Shown: positions 14,684 to 24,234, numbered from the stretch's first letter. The stretch is 64,000 bases of DNA from Rhodospirillales bacterium (GCA_016712595.1 JADJQT010000002.1:682001-746000), one strand, 5' to 3'. Made by a program: numbers and translations. Notes: generated by a model not told the origin, from the letters alone.

Positions 14684-16884
14684 GGCTCTTCCTCCCCCCG
14701 GATGCGCTCAAAGCGCTGAGCGAGGGTATCCAGCCACGACCGCGCCGTGTCGGCATCGGCGATCGGTGGCGGGACATCGTCGCCGACAATGCCGTCCAGG
14801 CTGCGGCCGATCGCCGCTTCGTCGCGTCCTTGCAATTCGAGGAGGAGGGCGAACAGGGCGGCAGCGCGGACCGCCTGACTAAGATCGGCGGGCGAATCGG
14901 AATCGTTGTGGGACGTGGCGAGAGAAGGTCCCAGCAGCGCTGCGGCGCCGGCGCCGAGCCCGGCCCATGCCGGCAACGCAGCGATTGCCGCCGGCGCGAT
15001 CAAGCCTGCCGCGGCAATGCAGCCTAATGCGCCCGCCGCGGCGCCGGCGGCAAGCCAGCGCGGGTCTGCCCGCAAGCGGGCGGGCAGCAGCGCCACCATG
15101 CGACGGGCGCCGGATTTGAGATCGTCGAGGCGCGGTGCGGCGCCGGCCGCGCGCGCCCGCAGGATGGTCTGCCAGCGCGGCTCGCCGCTGCTCGCGTAGA
15201 CATCGGCGATCGCCCGGTGCAGCGCGGCTTGCTCGTGTACGCCCGGCGCCGCTGTCCAGGTGCGCGCGCGGGACACGATGAGCGCGAAAGCGCGTGCCAG
15301 GCGCTCAGCGCCGGCGTGTGCGTCCGGCGCTGTCGCATCGCCCGTGCCGCCGGCAAGGAGGCGTGCGAGGCGGTCTCGGCTTGCGTCCGTCAGGTGCGGC
15401 AGGTCGCAGGCGACGATGTATGCGGCCGCGACGCCGGCAAGCATGGCCAGCGCCTGCCAGTCGGCGATTCGTTGTTCGACCTCAACGCGCGGCATGCGTT
15501 CGCGCACACGCTGGCCGTCGCTGAGCACGACGACGAGCGGGCAGGGGCTGGATCGGCGCAGGGCGTCCAGCACGACGCCGGTGCCGCGGTCGGGTGTCGC
15601 TGCCAGCGAGCAGACGACGACGAGGGCGCGCAAGCCGCTCGCCTCGCTCAGGTCCGCGATCACCCGTTGCCGATCCTGCCGATCGTCGATGAAGCCGAAA
15701 TCCTGCCAGCGCAAGCCGCGAAGATCAGGTGGCCAGCCCGAGCTGGGAGGCTCGATCTCAAACCCGAGAATGCCGGCGGGACCTTGGCCGGCGATCGGCA
15801 GGACATCCGGCGCAATGGTCTTGTCGTCCTGTATATCCCGTCTCATCGCGTCGTCGCTGTCGCGCACGCCGGTCGGCCGGGCGATCGGCATCAGCCGACG
15901 ACTGAGGCGGGCGAAACCCGCGTGCGTTAAGTCGAGGCGAAAGCGCCGCCGGGCGCAAGAAAGGGCGATCAGGCTCACCAGGAGTGCCACACTGCGCGGA
16001 GCAAGACCGTAGAGCAGCAGGCAGCCGATCAGGAGGCCGCCCCAGGCAATCCGGGACTCGCCGAAAGCCTTGCCTTCGGCGCGCCACCGGCTGGCGGCAA
16101 CCTGCTCCGCGTCCGGCACGGCAAAGCCGAGAGCGTCGAGTGGTGTTGCCAGGGTCCGCGTCGCCGTTATGTAGGCGGGTTCGGACAAGATCGTGGTTTC
16201 CCAGGCGAAATCGTATTGCCGGGTGCCGAGCATGATCAGCGCCGATAAGATGCAGCCGGTGAGAAACGCGATCCACAGCGTGTGCGCCATCGCGCTCAAT
16301 GACCAGCATGCACTCTTGCCTTCGGCGTGCACACTGCTGGCGGCGCGCACGGCGGCAAGTTCGACGTGACCGTGGCCAAACCGGCGGCTGAGCCATCCGC
16401 CCATCGCGGCGACGCCTCTGCCGAGGATGCTCGCTGCGGCGCCGCCCGGTCCAAAGACGATCAGCGCCAGCCAGATCAGCAGTGTCAGCGTATGCAGGCC
16501 GAGGAGGCTGGCGATTGCCCAGAAAACGTTGACCGGCCCGTCGCCGTGCGATCCCAACACGACGCGCACCGAAGCGGCGCCGGCAGAGGCGGCGATGATC
16601 GCGGCGATCGCCGTCGCGATAACCGTCGTCTCGCGCAGCCGGGCAAACGCGGCGAGCAGGGGCGCCGCTATCGTCAGGTGTCGTGCGCGAACGATAATCC
16701 GCTCCTCCAGATCGCCTCCCGCGGCACGCGCCGCCGCTTCCGCCGCCGGCTCGTCAAGCGGTGCGCCGCGCGCCTCCTCGTAGTGGCGTACGCCCTCGGC
16801 CAGCAGACGGCCCCGTGCTGCGTTGGGCACGCGAACACGGTGGCTTTGCGCGAGGCTTGGGCTCGGTGACGCAGAGATCGACAT
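14680..16884 (-). CDS. DUF2868 membrane protein, partner of the DUF3482 GTPase
   Basis: About 734 residues. The N-terminal part (AARGRLLAEGVRHYEEARG, then EERIIVRARHLTIA) precedes a multi-pass region with hydrophobic segments such as VIATAIAAIIAASAG, LLGLHTLTLLIWLALIVFG, LWIAFLTGCILSALIML and LIGCLLLYGL. The long C-terminal part looks soluble, then ends with a further hydrophobic AALPAWAGLGAGAAALL segment. The start at ATG 16884 is preferred over 16989 because the preceding residues look non-coding. It overlaps the GTPase gene by 4 nt, so the two are co-translated. The role is unknown; it could be a membrane anchor or receptor for the GTPase. Confidence 0.8.
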   Translation of the reverse strand: MSISASPSPSLAQSHRVRVPNAARGRLLAEGVRHYEEARGAPLDEPAAEAAARAAGGDLEERIIVRARHLTIAAPLLAAFARLRETTVIATAIAAIIAASAGAASVRVVLGSHGDGPVNVFWAIASLLGLHTLTLLIWLALIVFGPGGAAASILGRGVAAMGGWLSRRFGHGHVELAAVRAASSVHAEGKSACWSLSAMAHTLWIAFLTGCILSALIMLGTRQYDFAWETTILSEPAYITATRTLATPLDALGFAVPDAEQVAASRWRAEGKAFGESRIAWGGLLIGCLLLYGLAPRSVALLVSLIALSCARRRFRLDLTHAGFARLSRRLMPIARPTGVRDSDDAMRRDIQDDKTIAPDVLPIAGQGPAGILGFEIEPPSSGWPPDLRGLRWQDFGFIDDRQDRQRVIADLSEASGLRALVVVCSLAATPDRGTGVVLDALRRSSPCPLVVVLSDGQRVRERMPRVEVEQRIADWQALAMLAGVAAAYIVACDLPHLTDASRDRLARLLAGGTGDATAPDAHAGAERLARAFALIVSRARTWTAAPGVHEQAALHRAIADVYASSGEPRWQTILRARAAGAAPRLDDLKSGARRMVALLPARLRADPRWLAAGAAAGALGCIAAAGLIAPAAIAALPAWAGLGAGAAALLGPSLATSHNDSDSPADLSQAVRAAALFALLLELQGRDEAAIGRSLDGIVGDDVPPPIADADTARSWLDTLAQRFERIRGEEEP

Positions 16885-17033
16885 CGGTTGCGCCCGGCAA
16901 TCCTTCTCGTCCGGTCGTTGTTCTAGCGCCACTCTAACCAAATCGGCGTACGGTGGAAGGCGATGGCAGGAGCGGTCGAGCACAGACAACGCGATCGCCC
17001 GATCCGCGCTCCCGCAGGAAGATCACTGTTTAG

Positions 17034-18293
17034 CTAGGCGCCCGTCAGAGCGATGACCGGGCCGGTCTGGCCGGCGAGGAGCCGCCGGAGATGGAAGGTA
17101 GCCAGCCGATCATCGCTGTTGGCGCCGACGCAGGCGGCGAAACTCTGGGTGGCGTTCGGATCACCGGCCGCCAGTAGCTCAAATGCCTGTCGGTAGTTCA
17201 CCATTCCCCGCGACTGGCTGGCGGTGGAATCGAGGGGCTCGAATGCGTCAATCCCCCGTTCCTTACCCTTCAGCATGAGAGTGCCAACGGGCCGGCCGAC
17301 GAAATCCGGAATAAGACGCACCGTTTCGCCACTGACGCACACGCGCGTGCCGAGTTGTTTGTTGGCCGTCTCCAGTCTCGCGGCCGTGTTGACCGCATCG
17401 CCGTAGGCGGTGTAGTGGAAAAATGCGTCACCGCCGAAATTGCCGACGATGGCGGCTCCGGTATGCACGCCAATGCGGGTATGACCGATCGGCACCGCCT
17501 CCGCCTTCTTGCTCTCGGAAAACGCGCGCGCGAATGCGTCCAGCTCGAGGGCGCAGGCGACAGCACGGGCAGCATGGTCCGCGTGCTCGAGGGGAGCGCC
17601 GAACATGGCGTGAATGGCGTCGCCGACCAGCGTATGGATGGTTCCGCCATGCGCAAAGACGATGCGGGACAATTCCCCCATGTACTCGTTCATGACGGTG
17701 ACGACGATCGATGGATCAAGCCGTTCGACAAACGGCGTGAAGTCGGCAAGGTCAGTAAACAGGAACGTCAGTTCCCGGCGCTCACCGCCGAGATCGAGCG
17801 CTTTGGGGTGGTCAGCCAGATAATTGGCGAGATTAGGCGAGAAATAACGCGCGAGATTGGCGCGTGCCCGCTCCGCCTCGATTCGCAGCTGGTTGGCGCG
17901 GCGTAAGGCGTCGAGGTCGGCGATGGTCTTGGCGATGGTGGCTTCCAGATCGTCGAAATCGATCGGCTTGGTGATGAAGTCGAAGGCGCCGCGATTCATC
18001 GCGGTTCGAATGTTCTTCATATCGCCGTAAGCGGAGATGATCACCGTCCGCAGCATGCTTGAAAGGTCTTGCAGGCGCGTGAGCAGGGTCAACCCGTCCA
18101 TACGGGGCATATTGATATCGGACAGGACGACGTCGACATCCGGGTGGCTTTCCAGCCGTGCAAGCGCCTCCTCGCCGTCACTGGCGAACAGGAAAGCGTA
18201 TTCGCCCGCGCCAATCCGGCGGCGAAATTTTTGCGTTACGAGTAATTCGAGATCGGGCTCGTCGTCGACAACCAGGATCTTTTTGACCATCAA
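17034..18293 (-). CDS. Response regulator fused to class III adenylate/guanylate cyclase
   Basis: A 419-residue two-domain output protein. The receiver domain (residues ~1-125) has the acidic pair in VVDDEPD, the phosphoacceptor Asp in VLSDINMPRMDG and the Lys in ITKPIDF. A helical linker leads to a class III nucleotide cyclase domain (~170-360). Metal ligands are in FTDLADFT and GDAIHAMF, and the catalytic Asn/Arg pair is in DAVNTAARLE. HYTAYGD has Thr where many adenylate cyclases have Asp, as in several bacterial enzymes. The likely product is cAMP. It is last in the four-gene operon and overlaps the preceding receiver gene by 4 nt, so phosphorylation by the upstream kinase is the obvious input. 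Confidence 0.93.
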   Translation of the reverse strand: MMVKKILVVDDEPDLELLVTQKFRRRIGAGEYAFLFASDGEEALARLESHPDVDVVLSDINMPRMDGLTLLTRLQDLSSMLRTVIISAYGDMKNIRTAMNRGAFDFITKPIDFDDLEATIAKTIADLDALRRANQLRIEAERARANLARYFSPNLANYLADHPKALDLGGERRELTFLFTDLADFTPFVERLDPSIVVTVMNEYMGELSRIVFAHGGTIHTLVGDAIHAMFGAPLEHADHAARAVACALELDAFARAFSESKKAEAVPIGHTRIGVHTGAAIVGNFGGDAFFHYTAYGDAVNTAARLETANKQLGTRVCVSGETVRLIPDFVGRPVGTLMLKGKERGIDAFEPLDSTASQSRGMVNYRQAFELLAAGDPNATQSFAACVGANSDDRLATFHLRRLLAGQTGPVIALTGA

Positions 18294-18682
18294 ATGCCGT
18301 CTCCGGCAACGTAAGGCTCCAGGGTGCGCTTGAGATCACCGAAATCGACCGGCTTGGTGACGAAATCGCTGGCGCCATAGTCAAGGGCGCGGCGGCGATT
18401 GTCTGCATCGCCATAGGCTGAAACCATGATCACGACAAGGCGCGGCCAGCGCTGCTTGGCTTCGCGCAGCAGGTCGAGCCCGGTCATTCCCGGCATGTTG
18501 ATGTCGGACAGCACCAGGAACCGCTCGGCGGCATGACTGCCGGCGAGGAACGCAAGGGCTTCATCGCCGGAGGTGGTAAACTGAATATCCAGTTCGCCGC
18601 GCCGGATCTCACGCCGGAAAGACTGCCGGAACAGCTCTAGGGCATCGACCTCGTCGTCGACAAGTAGAACCTCGACCGTCAT
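18290..18682 (-). CDS. Single-domain response regulator
   Basis: A 130-residue stand-alone receiver. The acidic pair is in LLVDDEVDA, the phosphoacceptor Asp in LSDINMPGMTG, the switch Thr/Ser in VSAYGD and the conserved Lys in VTKPVDF. There is no output domain, so it probably acts by protein contact or as a phosphate sink for the kinase. It overlaps both the kinase gene upstream and the receiver-cyclase gene downstream by 4 nt. Its sequence closely resembles the receiver of the cyclase protein, suggesting duplication. Confidence 0.93.
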   Translation of the reverse strand: MTVEVLLVDDEVDALELFRQSFRREIRRGELDIQFTTSGDEALAFLAGSHAAERFLVLSDINMPGMTGLDLLREAKQRWPRLVVIMVSAYGDADNRRRALDYGASDFVTKPVDFGDLKRTLEPYVAGDGI

Positions 18683-20796
18683 CTGTCGGCCTCCCCCGAT
18701 TTTTCGGCTACTTTACCGCACGGCAGGCGCACGGTGAACTGCGTATACTCGTCCGGGCGTGAGTCGACATCGAACGTTCCGTTGTGCGCGTGGACAACGA
18801 TGTCATAGCTCAACGACAGGCCGAGGCCGGTGCCTTCGCCCGGGGGCTTGGTGGTAAAAAACGGCGTGAAGACCTTCTCGACGGCGTGCGCGGGAATGCC
18901 GGTGCCATTGTCGCGGACGCGAATCTCGATGGCGTCATTGGTGCGCCGGGTGGCAACGGCGAGCGTCGGCTCGTACGTAGGATCGGCACATGTCCTGTGG
19001 CGCTCCTGGGTTGCGTAAAAACCGTTGGAGAACAGGTTCAACAGCGCCCGGCTGATGTCCTGCGGGATGATCTCAACCGTTCCCGCAGCGGGGTCGAGAT
19101 CGCGCTGCAAGGTTATATTGAAACTCCGGTCCTGAGCGCGCGCGCCGTGATAGGCAAGGTTCAGGCTTTCTTCGACGAGTGCGTTGATGTCGGCGGGACG
19201 ACGTTCCGCCGGACCCTCGCGCGAGTGCGCCAACATGCTCTTGACGATCGAATCCGCCCGCGCCCCGTGTTCCGCGATCTTCTTGAGATTGCCCGTCACC
19301 GTCGCAAAGAGGTCCTCGATCTCCTCGCGTGCGGCGACGTCGAGGTGGGGGACCGCATCGTCCAACAGCACTTTCAGCTCAGACAACAGCTCTGCCGACA
19401 GGCTGGCGAAATTGTTGACGAAGTTGAGCGGATTTTTGATTTCGTGGGCGATGCCGGCGACCAGTTGACCTAGAAGGGCAAGTTTCTCCGCCTGCACGAG
19501 GCTGTTCTGTGCCCGCTGCAATGCGTGCAATGCATCTTCCGCCCGTTCCTTCTCGGCCCGCAGTTCTTGCTCGTGCTCCTTGAGCTCGGTGACGTCGGTA
19601 TAGACCGCGACCGTCCCGTTATCGGGCGTTCTGCGCTCGGTCACGCGGATCCAGCGGCTGTCCCCGTGACGGTGGAGGTGCGAGCCACCCGGATTGCGGT
19701 GCTCGTTCAGGCGGTGTTGCAGCCAAGCCTCGCGGGACCATTCACCTGGATCGTGAAGCCCGAGGTCCAGCGCAGCGCGCGCGATGTCCTCGAAGGCCAC
19801 ACCGGCGACCACGCAGTGCTGCAAGCTGGCGTACAGCTCCTTGAACCGGCTGTTGGCCAGCACGAGCCGATCGTCGTTGTCGTAAAGCACGATTCCGTCG
19901 GTGATTGTCTCGACCGCGGTTTCGATCGTCCGCCGCTGCTCGTCTCGTTCCCGGCTGAGCCGTTCGCGCGCGAGCAGGCTCTCGCGAAACAGTTCAAGGG
20001 TTCGCGACATGGCGCCGATTTCGTCCCTGCCTGCCGGTGGGATGTCGACGCGCAGGTTTCCGGCGGAAAGGCCATCCATGGCGCTGACGAGGCGGGCGAG
20101 CGGCAGCGAGATGGAACGCAGCAGTAGGCCAGTCAGAGCAAAACCGGTCACCACCGCCACCGCGACGGCTGCCAGCGCCAGATGAAGGGTCTGTTCGGTT
20201 TGGCGGGCTACCCGATCGCGCAAACTCCGCGATTCCTCGCGCAGCCGCGTAACCAGTGCGGCGAGCTTGGTGTCCGCGTCCTGCATGTCGGCGCGCGCCG
20301 GCGCCATCAGGGAGTTGCCGAGAACGCGCTGGTCGTGTGTGTAGGCATCGACCGCCAGCAGCGATTGCTGCATGACCCGGTCGGCGTCGGAGCGAATGGC
20401 GCCGGCCGCCTGGGGGGCGACCGCGGAGAGCCGATCGAGTTCGTCGTCGAGGCTGGCGCGCGCCGCTCGGGCGCGCGTCTCCGCGTTCATCAGCAAGCTC
20501 ACCGCCAGGTCGGTGAGCCAGTACTTCATCTCGTTAAACTGGCTGCTCGCCCGATAGGCCGTCTCCAGTACCTCGACGAGCCGGGTCTGCTCCGCCAGCG
20601 ACGCCGTGTTACGCACGAGCGTGCGCGTTAAAAAGAAAGTGGTGGCGAGGAACACGACGAGGCCGACGCCCGCCAGAACGATGAACCGGGTTCGAATGGA
20701 AAACCGCATCATGCTTGAACTGCTTCCGCTCGCGTTGTGCCGCACCCGAACGTTCGCGGTCATTGACCGGCGTTTGGGTCTCGTCGCGTTGATCAA
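18679..20796 (-). CDS. Membrane sensor histidine kinase (HAMP-PAS-HisKA-HATPase)
   Basis: About 705 residues from TTG 20796, whose TTGA overlaps the stop of the heme protein gene. ATG starts at 20763 or 20712 are alternatives. Transmembrane segment 1 is near residues 36-58 (VLAGVGLVVFLATTFFL). A ~150-residue periplasmic helical region and a second membrane segment (ALAAVAVAVVTGFALTGLLL) follow, then HAMP and a PAS domain near residues 290-405. The phosphoacceptor His is in GIAHEIKNPLNF. ATP-binding boxes are LLNLFSNGFYA, VRDNGTGIP and GEGTGLGLSL. The periplasmic loop is positioned to contact the exported heme protein encoded just upstream. It should phosphorylate the two receivers downstream. 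Confidence 0.94.
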   Translation of the reverse strand: MINATRPKRRSMTANVRVRHNASGSSSSMMRFSIRTRFIVLAGVGLVVFLATTFFLTRTLVRNTASLAEQTRLVEVLETAYRASSQFNEMKYWLTDLAVSLLMNAETRARAARASLDDELDRLSAVAPQAAGAIRSDADRVMQQSLLAVDAYTHDQRVLGNSLMAPARADMQDADTKLAALVTRLREESRSLRDRVARQTEQTLHLALAAVAVAVVTGFALTGLLLRSISLPLARLVSAMDGLSAGNLRVDIPPAGRDEIGAMSRTLELFRESLLARERLSRERDEQRRTIETAVETITDGIVLYDNDDRLVLANSRFKELYASLQHCVVAGVAFEDIARAALDLGLHDPGEWSREAWLQHRLNEHRNPGGSHLHRHGDSRWIRVTERRTPDNGTVAVYTDVTELKEHEQELRAEKERAEDALHALQRAQNSLVQAEKLALLGQLVAGIAHEIKNPLNFVNNFASLSAELLSELKVLLDDAVPHLDVAAREEIEDLFATVTGNLKKIAEHGARADSIVKSMLAHSREGPAERRPADINALVEESLNLAYHGARAQDRSFNITLQRDLDPAAGTVEIIPQDISRALLNLFSNGFYATQERHRTCADPTYEPTLAVATRRTNDAIEIRVRDNGTGIPAHAVEKVFTPFFTTKPPGEGTGLGLSLSYDIVVHAHNGTFDVDSRPDEYTQFTVRLPCGKVAEKSGEADR

Positions 20797-21560
20797 CGGT
20801 ACAAGATCACGCTGATCACGCCGCCAAGCGAGCCCTCGTCGCCACCCTCTTTCGGGTAGCCAGTTATATCCATTTCACCCTTGGGATGGCCATGACAGAC
20901 GAGACAGGATGTCTGGTAGTACTCCGGGATTAAAAAGCGGAATGCTTGGCGTCCGTGCACGCTTTGCGAATCCTGAATCGGTTTTCCCGTGGTCCAGTCT
21001 GGGGATTTAAGCTTTGTATCTATGATATTTTCTTCCCATGGATCGGGTAATGATTTGCGGTTGCGTACTAACTCCTTGGGAGCTGTAACCTTCATTTCCG
21101 CCTGTCCCTGCATCAGTGTGTCAAAACGCTCGTTGACGAGTCTGGCGAAAACCGCAGGAATGAAGCCCTTGAATCCGACTCCCGGCAGGTTGATCGTTGA
21201 CTGATGTTCGTCGGTGACCTCGACGATCGACGTTTCAAGCGCCGACATCGCGCGTCCGTATCGGCTCTGCGCAGTGTTGCTGGCGAGATCATCCCCCGTC
21301 GCCTGCCGGTAGCGCTGCCGCGCGTCGGCAAGGACCACCGCTCCGGTCAAACCCTTATCTCCGATGCTTGGATCGTTGATCAGGTCCTGTTTCGCCGAGA
21401 TCACACCGCGCGCGGCGCGGAGCAGTTCGGCGAGGCTGATGGCTGTTTCCTCATCGCTTCGCTCGCTATCCGTCGCCAGCGCGACGTTCGCGGCAAGCAC
21501 CATCCCGGCAACAATCAGTGCGACCATCCGGCCCCAGGCTGCGGGTTTTCTCCTTGGCAC
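20793..21560 (-). CDS. Exported DUF3365 (Tll0287-like) c-type heme protein
   Basis: A 255-residue protein. GTG 21560 is chosen as start because GGGAGG lies 7 nt before it and because it gives a classic signal peptide (RRK, hydrophobic ALIVAGMVLAANV, cleavage after ALA). Longer frames back to 21650 bury that signal. The mature domain matches the DUF3365 family. Near the C-terminus CLVCHG is a CxxCH c-heme attachment site, followed by HPKGEMDITGYPKEGG. Members of the family are thought to sense redox or gas ligands. It is first in the operon, and its stop overlaps the kinase start, so it is likely the periplasmic input of that kinase. Confidence 0.87.
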   Translation of the reverse strand: MPRRKPAAWGRMVALIVAGMVLAANVALATDSERSDEETAISLAELLRAARGVISAKQDLINDPSIGDKGLTGAVVLADARQRYRQATGDDLASNTAQSRYGRAMSALETSIVEVTDEHQSTINLPGVGFKGFIPAVFARLVNERFDTLMQGQAEMKVTAPKELVRNRKSLPDPWEENIIDTKLKSPDWTTGKPIQDSQSVHGRQAFRFLIPEYYQTSCLVCHGHPKGEMDITGYPKEGGDEGSLGGVISVILYR

Positions 21561-22032
21561 GATCAATCCTCCCGTCAAACCCGGCGCCTCTCTTCGCCAG
21601 GAAGACCCGGGGAAGAGATTACGCCGGAGGGTCGCATTATTCGTTGGCACAGATCCGCACCGCCCGGCGGCTCCATCACCCAGGAAGTTTCCAAACGCGG
21701 GATCGTTCCCGTGCCATGCTAACGCGAATTCTGTCGTATTTCATCCGGGTGGCGTGAGTGAGGTCGGGTTTCGTAGGACGTTATTACTTTCGGTAGCATG
21801 AGACCTGTCTTCGCCGACCCTGCCGAACACCGGTGCTGGTTTTGTCTTGAAAGACTCGCGCGCCGTTCTGCTTGACCACGCGTTGAAGTTGAATAGGCCT
21901 CGGGTGGGCGCGACGCCGTGGGCCTCGAAGCGGGAGGTGTGCGATCGTCCTGCCTCCCGGCCAAGCACTGTGATCCAGCCTTGGTGTGCCGCGGCATTGA
22001 CGGTGGGCCATGGACGACGCAAGACTGATCCC
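21561..22032. other. Divergent intergenic region, no gene seen
   Basis: About 470 bases between the heme-sensor operon (leftward) and the class II aldolase (rightward). Both promoters should lie here, but I cannot place a convincing -35/-10 pair. Open frames across it lack family matches. Confidence 0.5.
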
Positions 22033-22764
22033 ATGAGCGACTACGCGATCCGCCGTGACCTCGTCGCCCGGTGCCTCGAGATGAACGCCACCGGCCTTAA
22101 CCAGGGAACGTCCGGGAACCTCAGCGCGCGCCATGACGGCGGCATGCTGATCACGCCCAGTGGTATTCCCTATGATCAGCTTCGCGCCGTCGATATCGTC
22201 CGCGTCGAGATGGACGGCCGCTATCGTCACCCGTTGGCCCCGTCGAGCGAATGGCGGATTCACCGCGACATCCTGGCGTCATCGCCGGCGGTCAACGCGG
22301 TCGTGCACGCGCATCCCACCTACTGCACCGCCCTGGCCATGCGCGGCATGGAAATCCCGGCGGCCCACTACATGGTGGCGATCAGCGGCGGTCATTCCAT
22401 TCGCTGCGCGCCCTATGCGACCTATGGCACGCAGGCGCTGTCCGACGCGGCGGTCCGCGCCCTGGCCGGACGAACCGCCTGCCTGCTCGCCAATCACGGT
22501 CTGATCGCCACCGGCCCATCTCTGGCAAAGGCGATGTGGCTCGCGGTCGAGGTTGAAACGCTCGCCCGCCAGTACGTTGTCGCGCTACTGCTGGGCGGTG
22601 CGAACATCCTCGCCGACGACGAGATCGAGCGCGTCGTCGAGCGGTTCAAGGAGTACGGCATGAAGGCCGCTCCCGCGGCGGCGGATCGCCGGCAATCGCG
22701 CCGACGGGGGGCGCCGTCTCGCCCCCTGCGATGGCGACGTCGACGCCCACCCGCTACGCGTTGA
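22033..22764 (+). CDS. Class II aldolase/adducin family protein
   Basis: About 243 residues. It is zinc-dependent and probably acts as a sugar-phosphate aldolase of the L-fuculose-1-phosphate aldolase type. The N-terminal phosphate-binding segment is NQGTSGNLSAR, the zinc His pair is in VVHAHPTYCTAL, and a third zinc His is in LLANHGLIATG. The last ~30 residues are Arg-rich, atypical of the family, and may be dispensable. ATG 22033 begins the conserved MSDYAIRRDLV; the open frame extends upstream without homology. It converges on a secreted GlcG-like gene 26 nt away. The exact substrate is not determinable. Confidence 0.88.
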   Translation: MSDYAIRRDLVARCLEMNATGLNQGTSGNLSARHDGGMLITPSGIPYDQLRAVDIVRVEMDGRYRHPLAPSSEWRIHRDILASSPAVNAVVHAHPTYCTALAMRGMEIPAAHYMVAISGGHSIRCAPYATYGTQALSDAAVRALAGRTACLLANHGLIATGPSLAKAMWLAVEVETLARQYVVALLLGGANILADDEIERVVERFKEYGMKAAPAAADRRQSRRRGAPSRPLRWRRRRPPATR

Positions 22765-22790
22765 CCAGCCAGCACTGGACGACGATCACT

Positions 22791-23303
22791 TCAGCTCAGT
22801 CTTGCGGCGATCGCATCGACGCCGGCCCGGGCGCAGACCTCGTCCTTGTCGCCACCCGGAGCGCCGCCAACACCGATGGCGCCGACGACATCGGGGCCGG
22901 CCTGCAGCAAGGCGCCGCCGGCGAGCAGGAACACGCCCGGCAGGGACTGCTGCGCGCTTCTCGCCGTGACATTAAGCCGATCGGAAAGCGCGCCGTTCAG
23001 CGTTTCGCCGAAGATCGGCCCCAAGGTGACGATGCTGTAGGCTTTTCCCCGACTGCTATCGAGGGTATGTGGCTGGCTGCCGTCGCCCTTGGCAACGGCC
23101 TTGAGCAGCCCCGAGGCATCGACGACGGTGGCGGTGACATGATAACCGCTGCGCTCGCACGCGGCGACGGCGGCGAGTGCCGCCTCGTTGGCAAGCGATA
23201 GTGGCAGCGTGCGGACCGTCGGCAGCGACTGGCCGAACGCGGCGCTGGCCGATAGGGCGGCAACGGTGGCGAGCATCACCACGGCGGGCGTCTTGTGTGT
23301 CAT
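22791..23303 (-). CDS. Secreted GlcG/HbpS-family protein
   Basis: A 170-residue protein with a signal peptide (VVMLATVAALSASAAFG, cleavage before QSLPTV). The mature part is the HbpS/GlcG fold: LANEAALAAVAACERSGY, VVDASGLLKAVAKGDG, and the glycine-rich end GAIGVGGAPGGDKDEVCA. Some members bind heme or cobalamin-like ligands; others accompany glycolate or diol metabolism. ATG 23303 gives the complete signal peptide. It lies downstream of an alpha/beta hydrolase on the same strand. Confidence 0.87.
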   Translation of the reverse strand: MTHKTPAVVMLATVAALSASAAFGQSLPTVRTLPLSLANEAALAAVAACERSGYHVTATVVDASGLLKAVAKGDGSQPHTLDSSRGKAYSIVTLGPIFGETLNGALSDRLNVTARSAQQSLPGVFLLAGGALLQAGPDVVGAIGVGGAPGGDKDEVCARAGVDAIAARLS

Positions 23304-23358
23304 GGGCGCGGTCTCCTGGCGAAGATGAGTTTCGGGCACATGGCTTGCCCGAGAAAAA

Positions 23359-24234
23359 TCAGCCGGCGCGCGGCGCGGTGTGAACGCGGCCGAGGAAGTC
23401 GCGCACCAGGCCGGCAATCTCGTCGGCGTTGCTTTCGAGGGGAAAGTGTCCGGCGTCGAGCAGGTGTACATCGGCGTCGGGATTGTCGCGCCGGTAGGCC
23501 TCAGCGCCGGCGGGCAGAAAGAACGGATCGTTTCGTCCCCAGACGGCGAGCATGGGCGGACGGTGGGTGCGCAGATAGGCCTGGAACGTCGGATAGAGCG
23601 CGACATTGCTCTGATAGTCGGAGAACAGGTCGAGCTGGATTTCGTCGTTGCCCGGCCGTTCGAGCAATGCCTGGTCGAGCGTCCAGGATTCTGGAGCCAG
23701 ATGCTCGGGATGCGGTGCGCCGTGTTGGTACTGCCAGCGCGTGCTGGCCGGGGAGAAAAACCCTCGCAGCGCGGCGCGGTTTTCCGCCGACGGGTTGCGC
23801 CAATAGCTCTGGATCGGATCCCAGGCGTTGCTGAGGCCATCCTCATAGGCGTTTCCATTCTGCGAGATCAGCCCGGTGATCCGCTCGGGATGGTTCACGG
23901 CCAGCCGGAAGCCGATCGGAGCGCCGTAATCGAAGACGTAAAGAGCGTAGCGGGTGAGGCCCACAATCTCGGTAAACCGCTCCATGATCTGGGCGAGATG
24001 CGCAAACGTGTAGGCGAAGGTCGCGCGATCCGGGGCGTCCGAGAAGCCGAAGCCGGGAAGATCCGGGGCGATCACCCGCCAGCGATCGGCGAGTGCCGGG
24101 ATGAGGTTGCGATACATGTGCGAGGACGTTGGAAATCCGTGCAGCAGCAGCACGGCGGGCGCATCCGCCGGTCCGGCTTCCCGGTAGAAGACGGTAACCC
24201 CGTCCACGTGCGTGGTTCGATAAGCAATGGTCAT
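23359..24234 (-). CDS. Alpha/beta hydrolase, haloalkane dehalogenase/epoxide hydrolase type
   Basis: About 291 residues. The oxyanion motif is LLLHGFPTSSHMYR. The nucleophile is Asp in VFDYGAPIGF, rather than Ser, which points to dehalogenase or epoxide hydrolase chemistry. The acid is in WGRNDPFF and the base in DAGHFPLE. ATG 24234 is chosen because MTIAYRTTHVDGV aligns with family N-termini; a longer frame to 24327 adds unlikely residues. A LysR regulator lies 141 nt upstream on the same strand. No signal peptide is seen, so it is probably cytoplasmic. Confidence 0.9.
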   Translation of the reverse strand: MTIAYRTTHVDGVTVFYREAGPADAPAVLLLHGFPTSSHMYRNLIPALADRWRVIAPDLPGFGFSDAPDRATFAYTFAHLAQIMERFTEIVGLTRYALYVFDYGAPIGFRLAVNHPERITGLISQNGNAYEDGLSNAWDPIQSYWRNPSAENRAALRGFFSPASTRWQYQHGAPHPEHLAPESWTLDQALLERPGNDEIQLDLFSDYQSNVALYPTFQAYLRTHRPPMLAVWGRNDPFFLPAGAEAYRRDNPDADVHLLDAGHFPLESNADEIAGLVRDFLGRVHTAPRAG

